In this document: one piece after another, positions 9,703 through 18,800 of the stretch
How the letters are laid out: each line of letters opens with the position of its first letter
How positions within the stretch are numbered: the stretch's first letter is position 1
Origin: Rhodanobacter_A agri
Lineage (GTDB): Bacteria; Pseudomonadota; Gammaproteobacteria; Xanthomonadales; Rhodanobacteraceae
Length of the DNA: 64,000 nt
Assembly (NCBI RefSeq): GCF_044904705.1
Contig: NZ_JADIKL010000001.1
Span: 496,001-560,000, forward strand
Direction: 5' to 3'
The notes under the pieces: generated by a model
The model's input: the letters and a program-made list of their open reading frames with translations, nothing else
Told to the model about the DNA's origin: nothing
Databases searched by the model: none
Made by a program: the position numbers and the translations under genes

Positions 9703-11400
9703 ATGCGCCTCAGCCAATTCCATCTGGCCACCGTCAAGGAAGTACCTGCCGACGCCGAGATCGCCAGCCACCAGCTGATGCTGCGCACCGGCATGATCCG
9801 CAAGCTCGCTTCCGGCCTTTACACCTGGTCGCCGCTGGGTCTGCGCGTGCTGCGCAAGGTGGAAAACGTGGTGCGCGAGGAAATGAACCGCGCCGGCGCC
9901 ATCGAAATGCTGATGCCCACGATCCAGCCTAAAGAGCTGTGGGAGGAGACCGCCCGCTGGGCGAAATTCGGCCCGCAGCTGCTGAAGATCAAGGATCGCA
10001 AGGAACAGGAATTCTGCTACGCGCCCACCGCCGAGGAAGTGATCACCGATTACGCGCGCAACGAGCTCAACAGTTACAAGCAGCTGCCGGTCAATTTCTA
10101 CCAGATCCAGACCAAGTTCCGCGACGAGATCCGCCCCCGTTTCGGCGTGATGCGCGCGCGCGAATTCCTGATGAAGGATGCTTATTCCTTCCATCTCAAC
10201 CAGGATTCGCTCGCCGAAACCTATCAGGCGATGTATGACGCCTATGCGCGCATCTTCACCCGGCTTGGTTTGAAATTCCGCGCGGTGCAGGCCGATACGG
10301 GCGCGATCGGCGGCAATGCAAGCCACGAATTCCAGGTATTGGCCGATTCGGGCGAAGACGCCATCGTGTTTTCCGACGGCTCCGATTACGCCGCCAACGT
10401 CGAAAAGGCCGAAGCGCTGGCGCCGACCACGTTGCGCCACGCTCCCTCCGCCGAATTGACGCGAGTGGACACACCCAGCCAGAAAACCATCGCCGAAGTC
10501 AGCGCCTTCCTCAAGGTCGCGCCCTCGCAATGCGTGAAAATCCTGCTGGTACGCGGCAAAGACGGCCTGGTGGCACTGTGCCTGCGCGGCGACCACGAAC
10601 TCAACGAAGTGAAGGCTGGCAAGCTGGCGGAACTGCCCGATGAATTCGAGCTCGCCGGCGAAGAGGAAATCCTCGCCGCTATCGGCGCCCGCCCCGGCTT
10701 CATCGGTCCAGCCGGCCTGCCCGGTTCGATCCGGGTGATCGTGGACCGCAGTGCGGCCGTGCTGGCCGACTTCGTCTGTGGCGGCAACGCCGACGGCACG
10801 CATTACACCGGCGCCAACTGGGAACGCGACGCCCGCATCACCCGCGTCGAGGACATCCGCCAGGTGGTCGAAGGCGACCCCTCGCCCGACGGCAAGGGCA
10901 CCTTGCGCCTGGCCCGCGGCATCGAGGTGGGCCACGTATTCCAGCTTGGCGCCAAGTACGCGGAGGCACTGGGCGCCACCGTGCTGGACGACCAGGGCAA
11001 GGCCAAGGTCATGCTGATGGGCTGCTACGGCATCGGCATCAGCCGCATCGTGGCGGCGGCGATCGAGCAGTGCCACGACGAGGCCGGCATTGTGTGGCCG
11101 GAGGCGATGGCGCCATGGCGCATGGCAGTGTGCGTGATCAACCCGAAGGGCAATCCCGAGATCGCCGCCGCCGCCGAGTCGCTGTATCAGGAGCTTTCGG
11201 CGCGCGGCATCGAAACCGTGCTGGACGATCGCGGCCTGCGCCCCGGCGCCATGTTCGCCGACATGGAACTGATCGGCATTCCGCATCGCGTAGTGGTCAG
11301 CGAGCGCGGCCTCGCCGCCGGCACGCTGGAATACCGCGCCCGCCACGAAGCGGAAAGCCGCGCGGTGACCCGTGACGAACTGTTCGGTTTGCTCGACTGA
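9703..11400 (+). CDS. proS: prolyl-tRNA synthetase
   Basis: This class II synthetase charges tRNA-Pro. The 565 residues match the bacterial-type enzyme (about 572 in E. coli). Motif 1 is near GLYTWSPLGLRVLRKVE, motif 2 near YQIQTKFRDEIRPRFGVMRAREFLMKDAYSFH, and motif 3 in the block with MGCYGIGISRI. Between motifs 2 and 3 lies the Ala-tRNA-Pro editing insertion (INS/YbaK-like), recognisable by KILLVRGKDGLVALCLRGDHELNEVK. A C-terminal anticodon-binding domain ends the protein. The ATG at 9703 begins the conserved MRLSQFHLATVKE; the longer open frame upstream runs through intergenic DNA. Confidence 0.97.
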   Translation: MRLSQFHLATVKEVPADAEIASHQLMLRTGMIRKLASGLYTWSPLGLRVLRKVENVVREEMNRAGAIEMLMPTIQPKELWEETARWAKFGPQLLKIKDRKEQEFCYAPTAEEVITDYARNELNSYKQLPVNFYQIQTKFRDEIRPRFGVMRAREFLMKDAYSFHLNQDSLAETYQAMYDAYARIFTRLGLKFRAVQADTGAIGGNASHEFQVLADSGEDAIVFSDGSDYAANVEKAEALAPTTLRHAPSAELTRVDTPSQKTIAEVSAFLKVAPSQCVKILLVRGKDGLVALCLRGDHELNEVKAGKLAELPDEFELAGEEEILAAIGARPGFIGPAGLPGSIRVIVDRSAAVLADFVCGGNADGTHYTGANWERDARITRVEDIRQVVEGDPSPDGKGTLRLARGIEVGHVFQLGAKYAEALGATVLDDQGKAKVMLMGCYGIGISRIVAAAIEQCHDEAGIVWPEAMAPWRMAVCVINPKGNPEIAAAAESLYQELSARGIETVLDDRGLRPGAMFADMELIGIPHRVVVSERGLAAGTLEYRARHEAESRAVTRDELFGLLD

Positions 11401-11420
11401 AAACCACCCGTCATGAACAC

Positions 11421-11454
11421 AACAAACGGCCGCCATGCGCGGCCGTTTGTTTTC
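11421..11454 (+). terminator. Rho-independent terminator of proS
   Basis: A 12-bp perfect stem (AACAAACGGCCG with CGGCCGTTTGTT) around a 7-nt loop is followed by TTT. It begins 20 nt after the proS stop. Confidence 0.88.
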
Positions 11455-11550
11455 ATGCCGCGAACGCCATGCCGAATTCGATTATCCCGCGTAATGGCGA
11501 AATAGAATGTCCGGCACCCGCGACATTGGTTTTTTGTGAAACCATCTGCT

Positions 11551-11579
11551 TTGCAAATATGGATTATTTGCGCAAGAAT
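11551..11579 (+). promoter_or_regulatory. putative promoter of the H-NS gene in an AT-rich stretch
   Basis: TTGCAA (11551-11556) and AAGAAT (11574-11579) are 17 bp apart, about 75 bp before the ATG. The surrounding DNA (11510-11580) is clearly richer in A and T than the rest of the window, with a T6 run, as is common upstream of autoregulated H-NS genes. The hexamers are only moderate matches. Confidence 0.35.
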
Positions 11580-11655
11580 GGCCGCCGCACCGGTAATGCC
11601 AGCCGCCATGCATTCAACCGGTTCACCAAAATTCTCATCGTAACGGGAGCTTTCG

Positions 11656-11979
11656 ATGGCCATCGATATCAAGAATCTCAACCACAACCAACTCAACGAC
11701 CTGATCAACAAGGCGCAGTCGCGCCAGACCGAATTGCGCAAGGAAAAGGTTTCCAAGCTGCGTGAAAAGGTCCATGCGCTGATCAAGGCCGAGGGTTACA
11801 GCTTCGACGACATTTTCGGCGGCGCCCGCGGCGGCAAGCGCCGCAGCGGCGGCACCGTGGCTCCGAAGTACCGCAATCCGGCGAATGCCGAGCAGACCTG
11901 GTCCGGCCGCGGCAAGCGTCCGCGCTGGTTCAACGAAGCGCTGAAGGCCGGCAAGAAGGAAAAGGATCTGCTGATCTGA
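11656..11979 (+). CDS. H-NS family nucleoid-associated protein
   Basis: This 107-residue protein has the two-part H-NS layout: an N-terminal coiled-coil oligomerisation region (residues about 5-50, rich in Leu, Lys, Glu and Gln) and a C-terminal DNA-binding domain with YRNPANAEQTWSGRGKRPRW, in which the W-x-GRG-x-RP-xW loop inserts into AT-rich minor grooves. A Gly/Arg linker (GGARGGKRRSGG) joins the parts. It is expected to silence AT-rich and acquired genes. AACGGGAGC precedes the ATG. It is a single-gene unit between two terminators. Confidence 0.92.
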   Translation: MAIDIKNLNHNQLNDLINKAQSRQTELRKEKVSKLREKVHALIKAEGYSFDDIFGGARGGKRRSGGTVAPKYRNPANAEQTWSGRGKRPRWFNEALKAGKKEKDLLI

Positions 11980-12003
11980 TTCGCGATACTCCCGCTCGTC
12001 ATG

Positions 12004-12034
12004 AAAACGCCGACCCTCGGGTCGGCGTTTTTTT
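12004..12034 (+). terminator. Rho-independent terminator of the H-NS gene
   Basis: AAAACGCCGACCC pairs with GGGTCGGCGTTTT and is followed by more T. It lies 24 nt after the stop. The 175 bp between this and the end of the ThrE-like gene hold nothing I can identify. Confidence 0.9.
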
Positions 12035-12209
12035 ATGGGCTTTCGCAGGTGGAATTTTGCGAGCCCCCATCTCCTTTTCCAGTCAGCAGAACGGGGCATC
12101 GACGCCCTTTTTTCACTTCTCGCAGGAGAGATGAAGCAAACAGAGCAGTTAGCTCGACCCTCTTCGACGCATTCGTAACCGACAGCCCGCGAATCCGATA
12201 TGCGCCGGA

Positions 12210-13487
12210 TTACAGGGAGCGACGCGGCGATACCAACAGCTCACCGAACAGCAGGCCCGCCACCAGCGACACCAACAGGGTAAGCAGCAGCAGGGCCGTG
12301 TCCATGCCAAGGCTGGTGTCGCGCTCCAACAGGAAGGATACGCTGCGGAAGCCCACGCTGCCCGGCACCAGCAGCAGGATGCCCGGTTCGCGGATCACCG
12401 CGCCCGGCCGTTTCGATATCCGCGCATACAGGTTGGCCAACGCGCTGACCAGCAGGCCGCCGATGAACACGCCGAATGGCGCGCTGGGCAGGCGCCCGGA
12501 AAATTCGCCGCCCCAGCGCGTGGCGAGATAGCCGGCGATCACCGCCACGACCACGGCCGGCCAGTCGCGCCGCGCGGCGCGGAACAGCATCGCGAACGCC
12601 ACCGCCGCCACCAGCAGCGCCGGCCAGTCGGTCCACCCCGGCAACGGCGGCAGCGCGAAATCGCGCGCATGGATACCAAACGCGGCGCAGACCTCGGTGG
12701 TCGCCACCGTGCCAAAGACCAGCTTCAGGAGCGTCGCCATGGCGCCGCCCAGGCGCGCCATGCCCGATACCAGGTGTCCGCTGGATACCTCGCGCACCGC
12801 TGTGGTGAGCGACATGCCCGGCACCAAGATGATCAGCGCCGCCAGCACCACCGATTTGATCGCCAGCGGCACCACGAAGGCGCTGACCAGGATCGCCACC
12901 GCGGTCGCCACGATCGCGCTGATCGCGTCGCTGGCCACTGCCAACCGCGGGCGCGTGGCGGACAGGAGGGTGATGCAGCCGATCAGCACACCGACCACAC
13001 CGGCCACCACCAGATCCACCCATGAGCTGTGCAGGAACAATGCTGCGATGCTGGCGGCGGACAGGCCATAGCTGGCGACGGTATTGATCTTCGCCTTGCG
13101 CGTATCCGGCGCACCCAATTCGCGCAACAGCCGGAAACCTTCGCGCAGGTCCAGTTCGCCTGCGATCACCCGGTCGGCGATGTCGTCCGCCTCGCACAGA
13201 CGCGCCAGGTTGATGTCACCGGGGGCGAGCCGCATCACCTGGGTGGTTTGCGCCACACCCTCATCGCCCTGCCCCAGGTCGGAGAAGGAAATGATGATCG
13301 CGGTGGGGCTGGACCATACGTCGGCCTGCAGGCCCAGCCGCCGCGCACTGAGATCGATCGCCATCTCCAGTCGCGGTGCCGAGGTGCCGTACTGGTGCAG
13401 CCGCCGCGCCAGCTCCAGCAGAAAGGCGATGCGCGTGTTCAGCGCGGCGGTGACAAGAGGCTGGGCGCCCGCGACCGGTACGTTCAT
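12210..13487 (-). CDS. threonine/serine exporter (ThrE) family protein
   Basis: The 425-residue protein carries the soluble N-terminal ThrE_1 domain (LLELARRLHQYGTSAPRLE, then SSPTAIIISF and GDINLARLCEADDIADRVIAGEL) followed by about ten hydrophobic segments from residue 145 onward that form the ThrE_1 and ThrE_2 membrane halves. By family it exports small amino acids such as threonine and serine. ATG 13487 is chosen. The frame stays open for 31 more codons, but those come from the family B repeat (SRRGPRGGIGQ) and should not be taken as protein. It is a stand-alone gene. Confidence 0.85.
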   Translation of the reverse strand: MNVPVAGAQPLVTAALNTRIAFLLELARRLHQYGTSAPRLEMAIDLSARRLGLQADVWSSPTAIIISFSDLGQGDEGVAQTTQVMRLAPGDINLARLCEADDIADRVIAGELDLREGFRLLRELGAPDTRKAKINTVASYGLSAASIAALFLHSSWVDLVVAGVVGVLIGCITLLSATRPRLAVASDAISAIVATAVAILVSAFVVPLAIKSVVLAALIILVPGMSLTTAVREVSSGHLVSGMARLGGAMATLLKLVFGTVATTEVCAAFGIHARDFALPPLPGWTDWPALLVAAVAFAMLFRAARRDWPAVVVAVIAGYLATRWGGEFSGRLPSAPFGVFIGGLLVSALANLYARISKRPGAVIREPGILLLVPGSVGFRSVSFLLERDTSLGMDTALLLLTLLVSLVAGLLFGELLVSPRRSL

Positions 13488-13490
13488 GCG

Positions 13491-13650
13491 TAGAGCCTGT
13501 CCGATGCCCCCACGTGGCCCGCGCCGGGAGCTGTTTGTGCGTAGGCCAAGGAAGAACGAAGGCACGCGGGGAGAGTCCATGGATGGACTCGGCTTTGAGG
13601 AGCGAGGAGTGGACGTCCGTCCACGACGGAGTGATGACGCAGGGATGCGG
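13491..13650. repeat. dispersed intergenic repeat (family B), longest copy
   Basis: This copy starts TAGAGCCTGTCCGATG, includes CGTGGCCCGCGCCGGGAGC and GGCACGCGGG, and ends with GACGTCCGTCCACGACGG and GCAGGGATGCGGGCAA. The second half is shared with copy 3 at 23285 and the first half with copy 1 at 8953. It occupies most of the gap between the ThrE-like gene and nfeD. The remaining 140 bp (13650-13793) show no gene. Confidence 0.75.
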
Positions 13651-13793
13651 GCAAACAGACCTGGCCCCGGAATTCATAGGTGCAGGGGTTGCCTTGCGGT
13701 GGCCGCCATGCGGCAGCGCGCAGCTTGGCCTGCCGACCAGGCAGGCGCTGCGCCACGCGCCACCACCTGACAGCCACGGCAACGCAACGCGGG

Positions 13794-14261
13794 CTATGCG
13801 GAGGCATCGGACAGGTTCAAAGCGCGCACCTTGAGCGTGGTGCCGTCCACCGCCACCACTTCCACCGTGCTGCCCAGCGGCAGGTCAGGCCCGCTGACCA
13901 GCCACTGGCCATCGCCCACGCGCACCTTGCCGCGACCGTTGACGATGGCCTCGACCAACTCATAACGCTGGCCGATCATCTGTTCGGCGCGACGGTTCAG
14001 CCGTTCGCCGCCGGGCGCGCGACGTTCGATCCGCGGTCGCAACCATCGCGCATAAGCGAAGCAGGCAGCCAGCGCCAGCACGGCAAACAGCACGGCCTGC
14101 AACAGCAAGCCCATGCCGGGAATCAGCCACAGCAACACGCCCATCGCAGCGGCAGCGATGCCGATCCATAGCAGGAAATAGCCGGGCACCATGACTTCGC
14201 CCGCGATCAGCAGCAAGGCGAGGATCCACCACAGGTAGTGTGTTGCGATCTGTCCGAGCAT
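13794..14261 (-). CDS. NfeD family membrane protein (stomatin partner)
   Basis: The 155-residue protein has three hydrophobic segments (about 8-28, 30-50 and 54-75) and a C-terminal soluble OB-fold-like domain with MIGQRYELVEAIVNGRGKVRVGDGQWLVSG, the NfeD core. The short form without protease domain matches E. coli YbbJ. Such proteins are usually encoded beside a stomatin/SPFH gene and are thought to act with it in membrane microdomains. Here the SPFH gene is separated from it by the DUF559 cassette. Confidence 0.88.
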   Translation of the reverse strand: MLGQIATHYLWWILALLLIAGEVMVPGYFLLWIGIAAAAMGVLLWLIPGMGLLLQAVLFAVLALAACFAYARWLRPRIERRAPGGERLNRRAEQMIGQRYELVEAIVNGRGKVRVGDGQWLVSGPDLPLGSTVEVVAVDGTTLKVRALNLSDASA

Positions 14262-14274
14262 TTGAAAATCCTGG

Positions 14275-14655
14275 CTATTGGCTCCCCTCTCCCGCTTGCG
14301 GGAGAGGGGTTGGGGGAGAGGGCGCGGCTTCCACGAATTGCCTGATTCGTTCGAGCACGCTTTCCGTCTGGTTCATTACATCGTGATTCCAGAAGCGCAG
14401 CACGGTCAGCCCCTGCCCCGCCAGCCACGCATCACGTTCACGATCATAGGCGACTTGATCGCCGTGTTGGCTGCCGTCGAGTTCAACCACGAGCCCCTGC
14501 TCCATGCAGACGAAATCGACGATATACGGGCCGAGCGGTTTCTGGCGCTTGAACTTCAGGCCGAGGAAGCGGTGGGCGCGCAGGTGGTACCAGAGGCGTT
14601 GCTCGGCTTGAGTTGGGGCCGAACGCATGGATTTGGCGTGATCCAGGTTGGTCAT
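14275..14655 (-). CDS. DUF559 (Vsr-like endonuclease fold) protein in an inverted-repeat cassette
   Basis: The 126-residue product has the DUF559 pattern: AKSMRSAPTQAEQRLWYHLRAHRFLGLKFKRQ, then YIVDFVCMEQGLVVELDGSQH, AYDRERDAWLAGQGLTVLRFWN and VLERIRQF. The D-x-x-(6)-E-L-D-G block is the PD-(D/E)XK-like active site shared with very-short-patch repair endonucleases, so nuclease activity is plausible but unproven. The last 15 residues are encoded by the family A repeat. The ATG at 14655 follows GGAGGAAGCAGGC. A frame open to 14814 runs through the other repeat and is not coding. Confidence 0.82.
   Translation of the reverse strand: MTNLDHAKSMRSAPTQAEQRLWYHLRAHRFLGLKFKRQKPLGPYIVDFVCMEQGLVVELDGSQHGDQVAYDRERDAWLAGQGLTVLRFWNHDVMNQTESVLERIRQFVEAAPSPPTPLPQAGEGSQ
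14284..14325 (+). repeat. family A repeat, left arm of the DUF559 cassette
   Basis: CCCTCTCCCGCTTGCGGGAG followed by AGGGGTTGGGGGAGAGGGCGC. It overlaps the 3' end of the DUF559 gene and is inverted relative to 14681-14722. Confidence 0.8.
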
Positions 14656-14680
14656 GCCTGCTTCCTCCGCGAAAAGCGCC

Positions 14681-14722
14681 CTCTCCCCCGCCCCCCTCCC
14701 GCAAAGCGGGAGAGGGGAGAAA
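14681..14722 (-). repeat. family A repeat, right arm of the DUF559 cassette
   Basis: Read on the minus strand it is CTCTCCCGCTTTGCGGGAGG followed by GGGGCGGGGGAGAGGGCGC, almost identical to the left arm. The two arms enclose the DUF559 gene. Confidence 0.8.
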
Positions 14723-14728
14723 AGCGCG

Positions 14729-15673
14729 TCAGCGCGACGGCGGCATGGCCCTGGCAGCAGCCTGCTGCTGGCCCAACGACTCCTTGGCCAGCTCGGCAAT
14801 ACCGGCCATCGCACCGATCACGCCGGTGGCTTCGATCGGCAGCAGCAGCATCTTCTGGTTCGGCGACGCGGCCATCGCCTTCAGCGCATCGACGTAGTTG
14901 TTGGCGACGAAGTAGTTGAGCGCATTGACGTTGCCGCTGGCGATCGCGCTGGAAACCATGGTGGTGGCCTTGGCTTCGGCCTCCGCAGTGCGCTCGCGCG
15001 CCTCGGCGGCGCGGAACGCGGCTTCCTTCTCGCCTTCGGCGGCGAGGATCACCGATTGCTTGGCGCCCTCGGCCTTGAGGATCGCCGCCTGACGCAGGCC
15101 CTCGGCGTCGAGGATGTTCGCGCGCTTCTCACGCTCGGCCTTCATCTGCCGCGCCATCGCGTCCACCAGGTCGCGCGGCGGGGCGATGTCCTTGATCTCG
15201 ATGCGATTGACCTTGACGCCCCATGGGTGGGTCGCCTCGTCCACCACGCGCAGCAGCTTGGCATTGATCGCGTCGCGCTGACTCAGGCTCTCGTCGAGGT
15301 CCAGCGAGCCGAGCACGGTACGGATGTTGGTCATGATGAGCGCCAGCGAGGCCTGCTCCAGCTGGGCCACCTCGTAGGCGGCCTTGGCGGCGTCCAGCAC
15401 CTGGTAGAACACCACGCCGTCCACGCGCACCACGGCGTTGTCCTTGGTGATGACGTCCTGCGAGGGCACGTCCAGCACCTGCTCCATCATGTTCATCTTG
15501 CGCCCGACCGACTGGTAGATCGGAATCAGCAGGTGCAGGCCCGGCGTGAGCGTGCGCGTGTATTTGCCGAAGGTCTCCACCGTCCACTCGAAACCCTGCG
15601 GCACGATGCGCACCATCTTGAGCAGCGTGACGACCACCAGCACCACGATGACCAAGGCAAGAAACTGTCCCAT
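14729..15673 (-). CDS. qmcA: SPFH/stomatin-family membrane protein (QmcA-like)
   Basis: The 314-residue protein has one N-terminal membrane anchor (residues 3-20, FLALVIVVLVVVTLLKMV), then a PHB/SPFH domain beginning RIVPQGFEWTVETFGKYTRTL and including DVPSQDVITKDNAVVRVDGVVFYQV, followed by an Ala/Glu/Arg-rich coiled coil (about 185-255). The size and layout match E. coli QmcA (305 residues), a membrane-microdomain scaffold. The ATG at 15673 follows GGAGAGCAGGTC. A family A repeat lies 6 nt after the stop. Its usual partner nfeD lies beyond the DUF559 gene. Confidence 0.9.
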   Translation of the reverse strand: MGQFLALVIVVLVVVTLLKMVRIVPQGFEWTVETFGKYTRTLTPGLHLLIPIYQSVGRKMNMMEQVLDVPSQDVITKDNAVVRVDGVVFYQVLDAAKAAYEVAQLEQASLALIMTNIRTVLGSLDLDESLSQRDAINAKLLRVVDEATHPWGVKVNRIEIKDIAPPRDLVDAMARQMKAEREKRANILDAEGLRQAAILKAEGAKQSVILAAEGEKEAAFRAAEARERTAEAEAKATTMVSSAIASGNVNALNYFVANNYVDALKAMAASPNQKMLLLPIEATGVIGAMAGIAELAKESLGQQQAAARAMPPSR

Positions 15674-15705
15674 GACCTGCTCTCCTTTCCCCCGATGAGA
15701 GTTGC

Positions 15706-15711
15706 AGTATA
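15706..15711 (-). promoter_or_regulatory. candidate -10 box of the stomatin gene
   Basis: TATACT on the minus strand lies about 33 bp before the ATG. No convincing -35 hexamer is found, so support is weak. Confidence 0.3.
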
Positions 15712-15819
15712 GGCGGGCCGGCGGGCTGCCGGGAGACGATGGCAGGAGCGCGCCCGGTGCGCCGAAGGCCACCTGCGAAGAGGTCTTGTCGCGCGCCGGA
15801 TGCGCTCCCGCACGGCTGC

Positions 15820-18800
15820 TCAATGCCGTTCCGTGCGCCCCTCCGCCCAGTCGTACAGCAACGGCAGCAGCAACAGGGTCAGCAGGGTCGAGGTGACCAG
15901 ACCGCCCACCACCACGGCAGCCAGCGGGCGCTGGGTTTCCGCGCCGACGCCACTGGAGAGCAACATGGGCAGCAGGCCCAGCACCGCCACGCCGGCGGTC
16001 ATCAACACCGGGCGCAGGCGCAGCGCGGCGCCACGCAACACGGCCTCGCGCACGCCCATGCCTTGCTTGCGCTGATCGTTCAGGAAGCTCACCAGCACGA
16101 TGCCGTTCAACATCGCCACGCCGAACACCGCGATGAAGCCGATCGCCGAGGGCACCGAGAGGTACTGCCCGGTAAGCGCCAGCGCTATCACGCCACCCAC
16201 CGCCGCAAAGGGCACGTTGGCGAGGATCAGCGCCGCCTGGCGCAGGGAATTGAACGCGGTGTAGAGCAGCACGAAGATGAAGCCGATCGTGATCGGCACG
16301 ATCAGCGCCAGCCGTGCCATCGCACGACGCTGATTCTCGAATGCGCCGCCCCATTCGGTGCTGTAGCCGACCGGCAACCGCACCGCCTGCGCGATCCTGG
16401 CGTTCGCCTCCCTGACGAAGCCGTCTATATCGCGCCCGCGCACATCCATCTGGATCACCGCCTGCCGGCGCAGCGACTCGCGGCGGATGAAGGAGTAGCC
16501 TTCAGCCACCTCGACATCCGCCACCTGCGCGAGCTGCACCAGCGCACCCGAAGGTGTACGGATCGGGATGCGCCCGATCGCCTCGGGCGAGGCCTTGTCG
16601 GCGTTGTCCAGCCGCAGCGCGATATCGAAACGCTTCACGCCGTCGAGCAAGCTGCCTACCGCTTCGCCGCCGATGCCGTTCTTCACCACGGCGAGCACGC
16701 CGTCGACGTTCAGCCCATAGCGCGCCAGCGCGTCGCGATCCACCTGGATGCGAACCTGGGGCTTGCCGAGGTTCGCTTCCAGCGCGAGATCGGCCACGCC
16801 CGGCACCGTGGCCAGCACGTTCTTGATGCGGCCGCTCAGACGATCCAGCTCGGCCAAGTCGTCGCCCTGGAGCTTCAGGGCCAGCGTGGCGCGCACGCCA
16901 GAGATCAGCTCCTCGATGCGCATCTGTATCGGCTGGGTGTAGCTCACCACCGCTGTCGGCAGCGCGGCGGAAAGTTCGCGCTGCATGTCGGCTTCGAGGC
17001 TTTCCAGCGTGGCGCCCTTGCGCCATTGCGACTTTGGCTTGAGCGGCGTGTACACCTCCATGTAGTTCACATCCGCCGTCTCGCCCTTTTCGGCGCGGCC
17101 GATCATCGCCAGCGTGGTGTCCACCTCGGGGAACTTGCCCTTGATGAGCGCGGACACCTGCTTCGAGATGGCAATGGACTCGTCCAGCGACGCCGAGGGT
17201 ATCGAGGTCACTCGCCACATGATCGCGCCCTCCCTCAGGTTCGGCATGAACTCCTTGCCGAGGAAGGGAAACAGGGCAAGGCTGGCGACGAGCACGCCGC
17301 CCGCGATGCCCAGCACGCGCCTGCGATGGCCAAGCGACCACACGAGCAACCTGCCGTAACCGCGCTTGAGCCACGCCACCAGGCGCGTGTCCTTCTCCTC
17401 GCCCGGTTTCAGCACCAGTGCCGCCAGCACCGGGATCAAGGTCAACGCCAGCAGCAGCGAACCCGCCATGGCGAAGGCGATGTTGAACGCCATCGGCTTG
17501 AACAGCTTGCCCTCCAGCCCTTCCAGACTGAACAGCGGCAGGAACACCACGATGATGATGCCGATGGCGAACGCCATCGGTTTGGCCACTTCGCGCGCGG
17601 CTTCCAGTACCGCGGTGCTGCGATCCAGCGGCAGGCCGCGCGCCTTCTGCTCGGCCATCAGGCGAAACGCGTTCTCCACCATCACCAGCGCGCCGTCCAC
17701 CATCATGCCGATACCGATCGCCAGACCCGCCAGCGACATGAGATTTGCCGAGAGACCTGCCTGCTCCATGCAGATGAAGGCGATCAGCATCGCCAGCGGC
17801 AGCGCCACCACCACCACCAGTGCGCTGCGCAGTTCGCCCAGGAACAGGAACAGCACCAGCGCCACCAGCAGCGAGCCCTCGATCAAGGCACGCTGGGCAG
17901 TGCCCACCGCGGCGTTCACCAGGTCGGTGCGCTCGTACACCGTCTTCAGCGACACCCCGGGCGGCAAGTTGGCGGCGAGTTTCTTCAACCGTGTCTTCAC
18001 GCCATCGACCACGTTCTTGGCGTTTTCGCCGATGCGCGCAAGCGCCATGCCAAGCACTACTTCCCTGCCATCGCGCGTCACCGCGCCGGTGCGCGGCGCA
18101 TCGGCCTCGACAACGCTGGCCACGTCGCGCAGATAGACCGGCGTACCACCCTCGCTCTTCAGCACGATGCGACCGATGTCGGCGGCATTGCGCACCAGCC
18201 CCAGCCCGCGCACCAGGTATTGCTCGCGGCCCACGTCGACGAAGTTGCCGCCTACCTGGGCATTGTTGGCCTGCAGCGCATCGATCAGATCCTTGAAACC
18301 GAGCCGATGCGCGATCAGTTTCATCGGATCCACGCGCACCTGGTATTGCTTCTCCCGCCCGCCCCACGAAATGACGTCGTCCACACCCGGCGCAGTGCGC
18401 AACGCGAGGCGCAGGTTCCAATCCTGCAACGTGCGCAAGTCGATGTCCGAGGGCGCGGCCGCCTGGTCGTCGCCGCGTTCCACCGTGTACCAGAGCACCT
18501 GGCCCAGGCCCGAGATGTTCGGCCCCATCGCCGGCTTGCCATAGCCCGCCGGCAATTGCTCGGCCACCTGCTGCAGGCGTTCGTTGACCAGCTGGCGGGC
18601 GAAATAGACGTCGGTTTTGTCGCTGAAGTTCACCGACACATACGACAGCCCGAACAAGCTGGTGGAGCGGATTTCCTCCACGCCTGCCAGGCCGCCCAGC
18701 GCGGACTCCACCGGCGTGGTAAGCAGTTGCTCCACATCCTCGGCGGCCAGGCCGGGCGCCTCGGTATAGACATTCACCTGCACCGGCGTCACGTCGGGGA

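Noticed and set aside
12001..12531. Plus-strand frame running from the H-NS terminator into the ThrE-like gene
   Set aside because: It starts inside a terminator hairpin and overlaps the 3' end of a conserved gene on the other strand.
13488..13580. 31-residue N-terminal extension of the ThrE-like protein
   Set aside because: It translates the family B repeat and has no counterpart in the family.
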